This document shows positions 1 through 7,059 of a stretch of 17,633 nucleotides of DNA, one piece after another. The position numbers and the translations under genes were made by a program. Under the pieces are notes generated by a model. It saw only the letters and a list, made by a program, of their open reading frames with translations, had not been told where the DNA came from and searched no databases. The DNA is from CALFUK01 sp964398295 (GTDB lineage Bacteria > Bacteroidota > Bacteroidia > Chitinophagales > Saprospiraceae), in contig CAYNMW010000095.1 in NCBI GenBank assembly GCA_964398295.1, positions 1 through 17,633 of the forward strand, given 5' to 3'. Within the stretch, counting starts at the first letter, position 1, and every line of letters starts with the position of its first letter.

Positions 1-36
1 CTTGCCTTTATGATTATTCTCTGAGCATGAAATCCA

Positions 37-648
37 TTATAATTTAATGGCTTCTTTTGTTTGACCTACATATAGAGTTAAACTTGAAATTTTACCATTA
101 AAATCTTTATTGAAACCGATCTTCATAATTCGCTCAGGTGAATAAAATAAATGTTCTCGTAATGGGACTAATGTTATTTCTTCACCATTATAAATAGCTC
201 GTAAATTATTGTTCTCAAAATATACTTTACAAATATTTCCTGCAGTGACTTCATAGTCACCTATATATTGCGAGGTATGTTTTTTCTTTAGTCGATATTT
301 AGATAGATTTATTTTTCTTGCTTCTTCTGGCGGTTCTCGATGAATAGTTAATGATCGGATATTGTTTTTCTCACCATTAAACGTAACACGTTTGTCAATA
401 TCGATCAAGTAAAATTCTCCCGGTCCAGATGGTGTTAATTCCAACTCGCTAGAACCAGATAATTCACCAAAAAACCGTCCTTCTCTTTGTGTCACTTTTA
501 ATATTCGGACTTGAGAAAATTCATAGTGACCAGAAAAGGCTTTTGATTCTTCAGGACTGACTTGGAAGGCAGTGGATTGAGCAGACAATTGTACTACATA
601 GTACAATAAGAAGAATAAAATTAATATGAAACATTTAACTCCTTTCAT
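37..648 (-). CDS. Exported protein with two tandem beta-rich repeats, function unknown
   Basis: 203 residues. Residues 1-24 form a Sec signal peptide (K-rich start, long Phe/Leu/Val core, ending LSAQS), so the product is probably periplasmic or outer-membrane associated. The mature part seems to be two copies of one roughly 75-residue beta-rich unit, at about 39-113 (starting SGHYEFS) and 129-203 (starting IGDYEVT). Each runs through a G/N-rich turn, an ELTP or TLVP strand, an aromatic F-Y/F-Y strand, a V-x-F or I-x-F strand, then SLT and a basic K-I/K-L end. The pattern resembles DUF3471-like domains, but this is an impression only. It is the last gene of the ABC/GntR operon; its ATG overlaps the preceding TGA by four bases, suggesting translational coupling. 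No catalytic motif is visible. Confidence 0.8.
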   Translation of the reverse strand: MKGVKCFILILFFLLYYVVQLSAQSTAFQVSPEESKAFSGHYEFSQVRILKVTQREGRFFGELSGSSELELTPSGPGEFYLIDIDKRVTFNGEKNNIRSLTIHREPPEEARKINLSKYRLKKKHTSQYIGDYEVTAGNICKVYFENNNLRAIYNGEEITLVPLREHLFYSPERIMKIGFNKDFNGKISSLTLYVGQTKEAIKL

Positions 649-1442
649 TCTGGTTCGGTATATGTTCCATTAATTCTATTGATTATAAGCTGCCTGGCAT
701 TCACCTTATTTTGTACTACACTTCCTCCGTCAATTACCCCATTTATATAATTGCCGTTAATCAATAGAGTGTCTTTGTCCATGGTATTAAAATTTAAATT
801 ACTGTTTACTATAAGGCTCTTGGCATCTAGTTTTGAAAATCCCCACATATAAATATCCAAATTATTAACATTGCCTGCAATTTTATTATATTTCGAAGCA
901 GGTGCAAGATTATATAAAATGGTATTCACATCAAAAACACCATCAACTGATACTTGCCATGTAGAAGCAAGATTTAAGTGGTCAAAACGGACTGTATCAA
1001 CGGTTCGGATATGGGAAGGTCTGTCTTGTGAAAAAAGAACGTTGGATTGAATATTTAGTGTATCCAATAACTTGGTTCCTAATGTTGCATACATCCATTC
1101 ACTATACTTCACTTCATGTTGTTTCTGATTACCTAAGTAATGTTGATTGATAGAATCAGTAGAATAGTAACTAAAGAACTTCTGTATTCCAAAGCGTTCA
1201 ATTTCGTCAAGAATATTTTGATCAGTAGTCAACTTAATTCCAGAGAAAGAAGGATCCAATGTTAAATCTTGTTTTGAGCCTAAAAGAAACATTGATGTAT
1301 TAAATTCAGGATAACTTCTGGTTTCAATTGCTTTGTTTCCAACTATGATAATTGGATATTTCGTATGGTCTTTTACATTAAAGTAACTGAAGCCCATAAA
1401 AATAAAAGCAGCAAGGATTAGTAACAGGTTTGAGGTTTTCAT
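645..1442 (-). CDS. Exported or membrane-anchored beta-rich protein, unknown
   Basis: 265 residues. The N-terminus (about 5-21) is hydrophobic and is either a signal peptide without a clear cleavage site or an uncleaved anchor; the rest would be periplasmic. The C-terminal third (about 190-260) has short alternating strands with repeated N-L/L-x-I patterns (LDIYMWG, SLIVNSNLNF, TLLINGNYINGVIDGG, QLIINRINGTY). This suggests a stacked-strand fold loosely like the DUF2807 'adhesin head' domains that occur near regulators in Bacteroidota; I cannot confirm that homology. The gene overlaps gntR upstream (ATGA, 1439-1442) and the 203-residue gene downstream (ATGA, 645-648), so it belongs to the ABC operon. 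It may be an accessory part of the transporter or a target of the same repressor. Confidence 0.75.
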   Translation of the reverse strand: MKTSNLLLILAAFIFMGFSYFNVKDHTKYPIIIVGNKAIETRSYPEFNTSMFLLGSKQDLTLDPSFSGIKLTTDQNILDEIERFGIQKFFSYYSTDSINQHYLGNQKQHEVKYSEWMYATLGTKLLDTLNIQSNVLFSQDRPSHIRTVDTVRFDHLNLASTWQVSVDGVFDVNTILYNLAPASKYNKIAGNVNNLDIYMWGFSKLDAKSLIVNSNLNFNTMDKDTLLINGNYINGVIDGGSVVQNKVNARQLIINRINGTYTEPE

Positions 1443-1804
1443 TTGTTATTCTTATATTTTTTATAAAGCTGTTCTAGCTCTGTAAATGGCATATCTAGGA
1501 GTTCAATTTTCTTAAATACTTCAGGCAGTTCATTTTCTAAAAATTCTTTTTTATTCCGTTCCTCAATCAACTGCTTTGCACCTGAAGAAACAAAGAATCC
1601 AATACCTCTTTTATTGTAGATGATACCATTTTCTTGTAAATTGCTATAGGCTCTCATAATGGTATTTGGATTAACTTCGATTTCAGCAGCCAGTTCTCTA
1701 ACGGAAGAAATTTTATGATCTGGGAGCCAAGCATCAACAAGAATGCGTTCGCTGACTAGCTCTGCTATTTGTTCATATATGGTTCGGCCTTTTCTAAAAT
1801 CCAT
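1439..1804 (-). CDS. GntR-family repressor, YtrA subfamily
   Basis: 121 residues, the short form typical of the YtrA subfamily: one winged helix-turn-helix (about 9-73) and a small helical tail for dimerisation, without a large ligand-binding domain. Seen directly: IYEQIAELV at the start, SVRELA (34-39), the recognition-helix hallmark NPNTIMRAY (45-53), and the wing GIGFF (67-71). YtrA regulators are usually encoded with the ABC transporter they repress, as here. The gene lies third in the operon, sharing TAATG with the permease stop and ATGA with the next gene. An inverted repeat next to the operon promoter (3382-3395) is its likely operator, which would make it autoregulatory. The effector is unknown; in other bacteria such systems often respond to cell-envelope stress. 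Confidence 0.92.
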   Translation of the reverse strand: MDFRKGRTIYEQIAELVSERILVDAWLPDHKISSVRELAAEIEVNPNTIMRAYSNLQENGIIYNKRGIGFFVSSGAKQLIEERNKKEFLENELPEVFKKIELLDMPFTELEQLYKKYKNNK

Positions 1805-2508
1805 TATGCTTCTTTTTCTTTTAGTTTATAAAAAGAGGCCAATAAAATTGTGAGGACGAACATAACAGCAAAAATTCGGAAACTATCCCAATTTTGTGGC
1901 AGTTCATAGGTTGATTTGTCTATACCTAAAAGTGAAGGCAGAAGACCTATAAAGAAAAACCCAAAAGCAACAGTAATGCTAGTGGCAAAAATAGATTTAG
2001 CAACTCCATAGCGATTAAATACAATTCCAAATAGAAACAATAAAGATTGAATTGTTATTGACAAAGACTTTGAGAATTCAAACTTTAAGATGGCTGTCCA
2101 AGACACAAATTGACATTCACGCCAAATTTGATTGATTAAGTGTCCGAATACGATATAACTAAGTATTGTTGTAATAAAAGCGAAGAATAAAAATATAATA
2201 CTGCATTCAAACCATCTGACAACCCATTTTTCCAAAGTAGTTGCTGGCAATAGCAAATAAGAACTTCTTGTTCCATCACGCCTGAATTCATGAAACGCAC
2301 CAGCAGATATCAAAAACCAAGCTGGCAATATCACGAATAACTCAATTATAATTGTTATGTCAATCTGATTTTCATTGCAATATTCTTCAGTAGAAATAAA
2401 CATGATAATGCCGGTTATTAGTGCTAAGACCAGATACAGATAAAGTATTGGTTTTCTATACAGTATAAAATCTCGTTTCAATAAATAAAACACTCTACGA
2501 ATTGACAT
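1804..2508 (-). CDS. ABC-2 type transporter permease
   Basis: 234 residues, with six likely membrane helices at about 20-38, 51-70, 100-122, 150-164, 170-194 and 211-228. A cytoplasmic loop between helices 2 and 3 carries FRRDGTRSSYLLLPAT followed by LEKWVVRW (about 75-99). A loop of this form (Tyr/Leu-Leu-Pro-Ala, then Glu-Lys) is common in Bacteroidota permeases of ABC-2 exporters. It should pair with the ATPase encoded just upstream, with which it overlaps by 14 bases, to form the membrane half of an efflux or membrane-remodelling transporter. There is no second permease gene, so a homodimer of this subunit is likely. The substrate cannot be told from the sequence. Confidence 0.85.
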   Translation of the reverse strand: MSIRRVFYLLKRDFILYRKPILYLYLVLALITGIIMFISTEEYCNENQIDITIIIELFVILPAWFLISAGAFHEFRRDGTRSSYLLLPATTLEKWVVRWFECSIIFLFFAFITTILSYIVFGHLINQIWRECQFVSWTAILKFEFSKSLSITIQSLLFLFGIVFNRYGVAKSIFATSITVAFGFFFIGLLPSLLGIDKSTYELPQNWDSFRIFAVMFVLTILLASFYKLKEKEA

Positions 2509-3364
2509 TGTTCTTATTTAAATGAGCAATTATGTTTTCTTTATTTGCAACAATAGCATTAAATAATATTTCTAGTTCAACATCTCCTAAATGGTTCCCA
2601 TCATTTGTATGAAGTGAAATATATCCGCCTAAAACCTTTTCTACATATAATAAGTCATCATCACTTGGTCGCTCCCATCCTTTGACAAAACTCAATTTCT
2701 TTTCAATTACTGCTATATCTGATTGAAATATGATGTTGCCATCATCCAATACGATAATCGAATCAATCAGTTTATCGAGATCCCTAATTTGGTGTGTGGA
2801 AATAATGACGACTTGATCTTTTGTTAAGTGGGAGGCGACTACTTTTCTGAATTGGCTTTTTGAAGGGATGTCCAATCCATTAGTTGGTTCGTCCAAAAAT
2901 AAATACCTCGTTTGACAAGCAAGTCCAAAAGCAATCATGAATTTCTTCTGTTGACCATGGGACAAACGATTTATTTTAGTTTTTTGCGGCAAATCAAATT
3001 CATTGATTAATTGATCAAATAATTGCTTGTCAAAGCGTGGATAAAATGCAGATTCCATCGATACAAATGATTGAGCTGAAACTGAAGGAAATTCAAATTG
3101 CTCAGGCAAGAAGAAGATGTCCTGAAGGACTTCGACTCTTCTTTCTTTTATTGTCACTGGTTTTTGATTTTTGCGATTATCAAGAGTAATTGTCCCCTTT
3201 TTTGGAAACACCAAACCAGCCATTAATTTGAGTAGGGTGGATTTGCCTGTCCCATTTTTGCCTAGGAGACCATAGATTTTACCTGTATCCAAATGCAAGT
3301 CAAGTTGTTGAAAGACTGGCTTTTTCTTTGAATAAGCAAAATCTAAATGTTCTATATTGATCAT
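2495..3364 (-). CDS. ABC transporter ATP-binding protein
   Basis: 289 residues from the ATG at 3364. Seen: Walker A GKNGTGKST (35-43), Q-loop Gln in LPEQ (89), signature LSHGQ (134-138, a variant of LSGGQ), Walker B YLFLDEP (154-160) with catalytic Glu159, D-loop GLD (163-165) and switch His181. After residue 200 comes a tail of about 85 residues without recognised motifs, as often found in BcrA/YtrB-type subunits. The reading frame is open for 15 more codons upstream (to 3409), but these do not resemble an ABC N-terminus, which begins at MINIEHLDF, and they cover the probable promoter and operator. The shorter start is therefore chosen. First gene of the operon; it energises the permease encoded next. 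Confidence 0.93.
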   Translation of the reverse strand: MINIEHLDFAYSKKKPVFQQLDLHLDTGKIYGLLGKNGTGKSTLLKLMAGLVFPKKGTITLDNRKNQKPVTIKERRVEVLQDIFFLPEQFEFPSVSAQSFVSMESAFYPRFDKQLFDQLINEFDLPQKTKINRLSHGQQKKFMIAFGLACQTRYLFLDEPTNGLDIPSKSQFRKVVASHLTKDQVVIISTHQIRDLDKLIDSIIVLDDGNIIFQSDIAVIEKKLSFVKGWERPSDDDLLYVEKVLGGYISLHTNDGNHLGDVELEILFNAIVANKENIIAHLNKNNVNS

Positions 3365-3381
3365 ATACAATGAATGTATTA

Positions 3382-3403
3382 GTGTAATAGTACACCAAAT
3401 ATA
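3382..3403 (-). promoter_or_regulatory. Promoter -7 box and GntR/YtrA-like operator of the ABC operon
   Basis: Read on the minus strand, TATATTTG (3403-3396) matches the Bacteroidota -7 consensus TAnnTTTG. It is followed immediately by GTGTA-CTAT-TACAC (3395-3382), an inverted repeat with perfect five-base arms. Transcription would begin inside this repeat and leave a leader of about 20-25 bases before the ATG at 3364, a classic position for a repressor site. The AGTGTA half-site on the plus strand resembles half-sites I recall for Bacillus YtrA. No convincing -33 TTTG is seen. That the operon's own GntR protein binds here is inference. Confidence 0.6.
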
Positions 3404-3490
3404 TAACACAATGAGTAATAACTAAAGAAATTATAGGAAAAACTTTCAAGTTTTGCTTTTCATAGAATCATTACAATCAGAAAAACTAGG

Positions 3491-3517
3491 GAGAATTGCA
3501 GCGGAACAATCCTTCTC
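3491..3517 (-). terminator. Weak terminator candidate after the histidine kinase gene
   Basis: On the minus strand GAGAAGGA pairs with TCC and TTCTC around a TTGT loop, with a seven-base bulge, and is followed a few bases later by CCTAGTTTTTC. The bulge makes this a poor hairpin. It lies 39 bases past the kinase stop, between the two minus-strand operons, where a terminator would be expected. Confidence 0.25.
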
Positions 3518-3555
3518 AACTGCACGCTATTAAAATCGAAATTTAATTGTGCTCT

Positions 3556-5697
3556 CTATACCAATGTAACTTGTTCTACTTGTTTCTTGGCACTTATAGC
3601 ATTTGAATGTAAAGAATCCTTAATGAAGTTTTTTGGAATATCCACATGGAAGATACTCCCTTTACCAATTTTACTTTCCAATGAAATTTGACCGCCCATA
3701 TTTTCTACTATTTTCTTACAAAGAGATAAGCCTAATCCAGTTCCTTCATATTCATTTTGATTGTGTAACCGACTAAACATTTTGAATAATTTGGGAAAAT
3801 ATTGGTTTTCGATTCCAATGCCATTATCTGTGAAGGACAAACGCAAATAGTCCTCTTTCTCTAGTGTATGGAGCTTGATGACGGGCGGTTTGGAATCATT
3901 GTATTTAATACCATTCTCGATCAAATTTTTAATCAATAAGTACAGTTTTGTCCGCTCATATTGAATGCAAGGGAGGTCTGACTTGATAACTATTTTAGCC
4001 TGTTTTCGATTGATAAGATCCGAAATTGACTCTCTCACATCACCGACAATCTCTGCTAAACATAATAATTCGGAATTATTTTCTTCCTTATTTATTCTTG
4101 AAAATTCAAGGATATCCTCAATGAGGTGTTTCATTTTATTAGAGCCATTTAAAATGTATTTTAAATAGGTTTTTGATTTTTCATCAGAATCAGTATTCAT
4201 TTCTTTTTCTAACAATCCCGAAAAACTAATGATTGTATTTAATGGTTGTTTTAAATCATGAGAAGCGATGTATGCAAATTGCTCTAGCTCTTCATTAGAT
4301 TTCTCTAGATGACGATTGGATATTGCCAATTCTTTGTTGGACTGATCCAGTTTTACAGTTCTCTCTTTTACTTTATTATCCAGTATATTATTTTGATTAC
4401 GTTTTGATCTATAAAGTAGAAAAATGAAACTAGACAAGAGCAGGCCGGATAGTAAGAATGAGCCAGCTAAAACGCGTTGAAGCTTTATTGTAGCGTCATC
4501 CCGAATTTTTTGTGCTCTCAATAATTCATTTTCTGATTCCTTTTGTTTGTTTTGATATTGGACTTCTAGTGTTGCATAAGTTTTTTGCTGCGCCAAATCA
4601 AAATGTTGTTTATTCAACTCATCATAAGCTTTAAACATTTTTTCAGCTAGGCTGGTTCTACCCAAGAGTAAATAGGTTTCCAAAAGGTTTTTAGCAGCTA
4701 GCATTTCCTGGTGAGAATTAGAAGCTTCGGAAGAACATTCGTAGGCCAGTTCTGCAAATTGAAGGGAATTTTCAGGCGTATCTAATTTGCTAATGATTTT
4801 GGAATATATCAGCATGAGATTACACTCTTCCACCCTGAAGGCTTTTTCATTTGCAATTTTGAGAGCATCTGTAATATAAAGTTCAGCTTCTTCACTTCTA
4901 TTTTCTTTAATCAATATGTTTGACAATAAATCACTGACCTGTACAAATGAATGAAAGTCTCCTATTTCCTTTGCCTGAGAAAGATTATGTTTAATACTTG
5001 CAATGGCTTCTTCTGTAGCACCATTGTGATACATGACTTTTGCATAATCATCCATGTACATAACTTCAATCTGTGTATGACCAGTTCTATTAGCCAATTC
5101 AGTAACTTCTTTCAGGTAGGTCTTTGCATTTTCAAAGTCTTCCATGTCCATAAATGTCTTACCTATATTGCCTAGAATGATCAATCTCAATCTGTCGAAT
5201 TCTAAGTGCTCTTGATGTATTTTTAGGGCGAGTTGAAATGTTTTAATCGACTCTGAATAATTAAGGTTCACCTTATAAGCAATACCGATATTGTTTAGAC
5301 AAGCTGACTGATTATAATAGTCCTTTGCCTTGGTAGCTATCTCGTAACATTTTTCATTTAGCTTTTTAACATCATCATAAGTTCCTCCAAGCTTGAATAA
5401 CGAATTTCCCAAATTCTTATATGCAATTGCCATACCTCGGTCATAGTTAAGGCTATCTGCAAGTGCAAGTGCAGCTCTCGCAAACGTATCAATTTTTGTA
5501 GCTGATGTTCTTCGATAAGCATAGCTAAGATCATTTAAAAGATCGACCTTAGCAATATCATTTGATATATGCTTGCTCAATTTATCTTTTAGTTCAAGGA
5601 TCTCAATTGCATGAGTTTGAGCGCACAAATCTATTGTTGCCAACAAAAGGAACGTCAGCATCATATACGCGATAATTTTAGAAAGCTTTCTATTCAT
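3556..5697 (-). CDS. TPR-containing sensor histidine kinase
   Basis: 713 residues. Order: signal peptide (1-26, ending LCAQ); helical tetratricopeptide-like repeats (about 50-370, with A/G/Y-spaced helix pairs such as AIAYKNLGNSLFKLG and SACLNNIGIAYKVNLNYSESI); a membrane helix (about 408-430); a coiled coil (about 435-475); a HisKA domain with the phosphoacceptor His480 in ASHDLKQPL; and a HATPase_c domain with N-box Asn595, G1 DNGIG (624-628) and G2 GTGLGL (652-657). The repeats would sense a periplasmic ligand or protein and the kinase would act in the cytosol. There is no receiver or DNA-binding domain in the chain, so the signal probably passes to the receiver encoded 46 bases upstream. 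This TPR-kinase layout is widespread in Bacteroidota. Confidence 0.93.
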   Translation of the reverse strand: MNRKLSKIIAYMMLTFLLLATIDLCAQTHAIEILELKDKLSKHISNDIAKVDLLNDLSYAYRRTSATKIDTFARAALALADSLNYDRGMAIAYKNLGNSLFKLGGTYDDVKKLNEKCYEIATKAKDYYNQSACLNNIGIAYKVNLNYSESIKTFQLALKIHQEHLEFDRLRLIILGNIGKTFMDMEDFENAKTYLKEVTELANRTGHTQIEVMYMDDYAKVMYHNGATEEAIASIKHNLSQAKEIGDFHSFVQVSDLLSNILIKENRSEEAELYITDALKIANEKAFRVEECNLMLIYSKIISKLDTPENSLQFAELAYECSSEASNSHQEMLAAKNLLETYLLLGRTSLAEKMFKAYDELNKQHFDLAQQKTYATLEVQYQNKQKESENELLRAQKIRDDATIKLQRVLAGSFLLSGLLLSSFIFLLYRSKRNQNNILDNKVKERTVKLDQSNKELAISNRHLEKSNEELEQFAYIASHDLKQPLNTIISFSGLLEKEMNTDSDEKSKTYLKYILNGSNKMKHLIEDILEFSRINKEENNSELLCLAEIVGDVRESISDLINRKQAKIVIKSDLPCIQYERTKLYLLIKNLIENGIKYNDSKPPVIKLHTLEKEDYLRLSFTDNGIGIENQYFPKLFKMFSRLHNQNEYEGTGLGLSLCKKIVENMGGQISLESKIGKGSIFHVDIPKNFIKDSLHSNAISAKKQVEQVTLV

Positions 5698-5743
5698 TAG
5701 ACATAAAAGATTAGTAGTAATAAAAAGTCTATGGGGGCTAAAC

Positions 5744-6127
5744 TCAATTTAAAGTAGCAGAGAGCCTTCTTAGCAATTCTTCACTTAATGGTTTTTGATA
5801 GTAAGAAATCACCAAAGGATTTTCATCTGCTTTTGTCTTATCTGCATAGCTCATGGACGTGGATAACATAATCACATGAGGTGTCGGCGAGTGCAAACAT
5901 TTATTGTATTCTTTTAAAAACTCCCAGCCAGACATTTTAGGCATATTGATATCCAGAAATATAAGATCAGGTATTTTGTCACAAATTTTTAAAAGATCTA
6001 ATGCATCAATTGCTGAATTAAATATCTTATACTGACTGATAATCTCAGACTCTTTAATTATAATATCGTGATAGACATTCGTTGCTTCATCATCATCTAT
6101 CAAAACAACACAACCAATCTTATTCAT
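5744..6127 (-). CDS. Single-domain response regulator (CheY-like receiver)
   Basis: 127 residues from the ATG at 6127; a TTG three codons further upstream (6136) is possible but less likely. All receiver landmarks are present: the acidic pocket D11-D12 in LIDDDE, phosphoacceptor Asp59 in FLDINMPKMSGWEF, the switch residue Ser89 in MLSTSM, and the cis-Pro lysine Lys102 in QKPLS. There is no output domain, so it acts by protein contact or as a relay. It lies directly upstream of, and on the same strand as, the TPR histidine kinase (46-base gap), which makes the two a likely cotranscribed pair. A TAnnTTTG box at 6214-6221 may be its promoter. Confidence 0.9.
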   Translation of the reverse strand: MNKIGCVVLIDDDEATNVYHDIIIKESEIISQYKIFNSAIDALDLLKICDKIPDLIFLDINMPKMSGWEFLKEYNKCLHSPTPHVIMLSTSMSYADKTKADENPLVISYYQKPLSEELLRRLSATLN

Positions 6128-6213
6128 TTTACTCAAGAAATAGTTAGATTAAAATAAATTAGCGCAGTTAAAGAATGTCAGTGTAGAACCTTAAAATTTA
6201 TGAAAGTGTATGT

Positions 6214-6244
6214 CAAAATTAGAGCTTTTTGATCAAATTATCAA
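6214..6244 (-). promoter_or_regulatory. Candidate promoter of the response regulator/kinase pair with central palindrome
   Basis: Minus-strand TTG (6244-6242), 20 bases, then TAATTTTG (6221-6214) fits the Bacteroidota pattern TTG-N17-23-TAnnTTTG. The perfect ten-base palindrome TTTGATCAAA (6228-6237) sits in the spacer. The leader to the ATG at 6127 would be about 80 bases. The pattern is short and the region AT-rich, so a chance match is possible. Confidence 0.35.
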
Positions 6245-6262
6245 TAAGTGTTGTACTTATTG
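6242..6262 (-). terminator. Hairpin over the end of the TraR/DksA-like gene
   Basis: CAATAAGT (6242-6249) and ACTTATTG (6255-6262) form a perfect eight-base stem with a five-base loop. It spans the stop codon of the DksA-like gene (6257-6259). No uninterrupted U-run follows, so it may be a weak terminator or a 3'-end protecting structure instead. Confidence 0.35.
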
Positions 6263-6595
6263 CCTACTGGCACATCTAACACAAAGTGTGCTTTCTGGCA
6301 TATAGATTAATCTGGCAGATTGAATTGCTTGCTTACATTGACTACATTGACCGAATGAATCTTCATCGATTTTACCCAGTGCAATTTTCATTTGGGTGAG
6401 CTTTTTCTGTTTGTTTCGCATTGCAGCTTCGGCAACACTTTTATTATTGATCGCGTCCATTCTGGATATACGACCCAGTGAGTTTTCAGGAGAGATTGGC
6501 TTGATCATATCTTTGAATGACTCGATCTCCATCTCCGTTGTTTTGATCAATTCAATCAACTTTACTTTTAGTTCTTGTCTTTCCGATGTCGTCAT
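6257..6595 (-). CDS. TraR/DksA-family zinc-finger protein
   Basis: 112 residues, shorter than E. coli DksA (151). An N-terminal helical coiled coil (about 1-78) contains the segment GRISRMDA (41-48), found in the short DksA-like proteins. It is followed by a C4 zinc finger with Cys84, Cys87, Cys105 and Cys108 (FGQCSQC ... LCVRCASRQ). The family binds in the secondary channel of RNA polymerase and modulates initiation, in some members together with ppGpp. The classical coiled-coil-tip motif DxxDxA of DksA is not apparent, so the effect on polymerase may differ. Single gene, divergent from the unknown gene at 6670; their shared upstream region is only 74 bases. Confidence 0.88.
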   Translation of the reverse strand: MTTSERQELKVKLIELIKTTEMEIESFKDMIKPISPENSLGRISRMDAINNKSVAEAAMRNKQKKLTQMKIALGKIDEDSFGQCSQCKQAIQSARLIYMPESTLCVRCASRQ

Positions 6596-6640
6596 GGCTC
6601 ACATTATTGTGACAAATTATACAATTCTTATCGGGAATTT

Positions 6641-6669
6641 TGGTTAAATCAATGTAATAACGTTAACCA
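6641..6669. repeat. Inverted repeat TGGTTAA-N15-TTAACCA in a divergent promoter region
   Basis: Perfect seven-base arms at 6641-6647 and 6663-6669, with a 15-base centre. The right arm touches the TTG start codon at 6670. It could be an operator between the divergent genes or, in RNA, a hairpin next to the translation start. Confidence 0.4.
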
Positions 6670-7035
6670 TTGAGTCAATTAAACTGGACAGTTGTCGATG
6701 ATTTTGGAGGTAAATTCCATGTTGGGATATACCATGGAGACTCATCTGGTCATTTGCTGGTGCATTGCAATTGGAAGATCATTATCATTGATTTTGAGGT
6801 ATTTGAATCCAAGCAGTATTCGTTTTATCTGGGACACGAGTTTTGTCATTTATACGTAGAAAAAGAGCAAGAAAACTTTAGCTATGCGCTAAAAACGGAC
6901 AACATGGCAAAAACACCTCTCAATGCCAAGCGCAAAAAGGCTTGGAGAAGAGATTCATTTATGTCTATTGCTGTATTTATCTGTCTGTTCGCTGTGTTAG
7001 TTGTAGCTTTATATTTTTTTAAAACTATATATTAA
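6670..7035 (+). CDS. Unknown protein with C-terminal membrane helix
   Basis: 121 residues if translation starts at TTG 6670; an in-frame stop lies six bases upstream and no in-frame ATG occurs before the conserved-looking N-terminal segment, so TTG is the best start. Residues 1-75 look like a compact beta domain (alternating strands such as HLLVHCNW, IIIIDFEVF, YSFYLGHEF). They are followed by a basic linker with TPLNAKRKKAWRRD (82-95) and a membrane helix (about 98-117) close to the C-terminus. The basic linker suggests the N-terminal domain faces the cytosol. It stands 24 bases upstream of scpB on the same strand and is probably cotranscribed with it. I do not recognise an experimentally characterised relative. 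Confidence 0.7.
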   Translation: MSQLNWTVVDDFGGKFHVGIYHGDSSGHLLVHCNWKIIIIDFEVFESKQYSFYLGHEFCHLYVEKEQENFSYALKTDNMAKTPLNAKRKKAWRRDSFMSIAVFICLFAVLVVALYFFKTIY

Positions 7036-7059
7036 GCCATTTTTGTAAAAACTACGTAC

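Noticed and set aside
3365..3409. Fifteen extra N-terminal codons for the ABC ATPase
   Set aside because: They do not resemble an ABC N-terminus and cover a promoter box and inverted repeat; the ATG at 3364 is a better start.
6835..6849. HEFCH in the unknown protein at 6670 looks like a zinc-protease HExxH motif
   Set aside because: The protein is only 121 residues, the motif lies in what looks like a beta-strand of a small domain (YSFYLGHEFCHLYVEKE), and no protease context is visible. A chance match is more likely.
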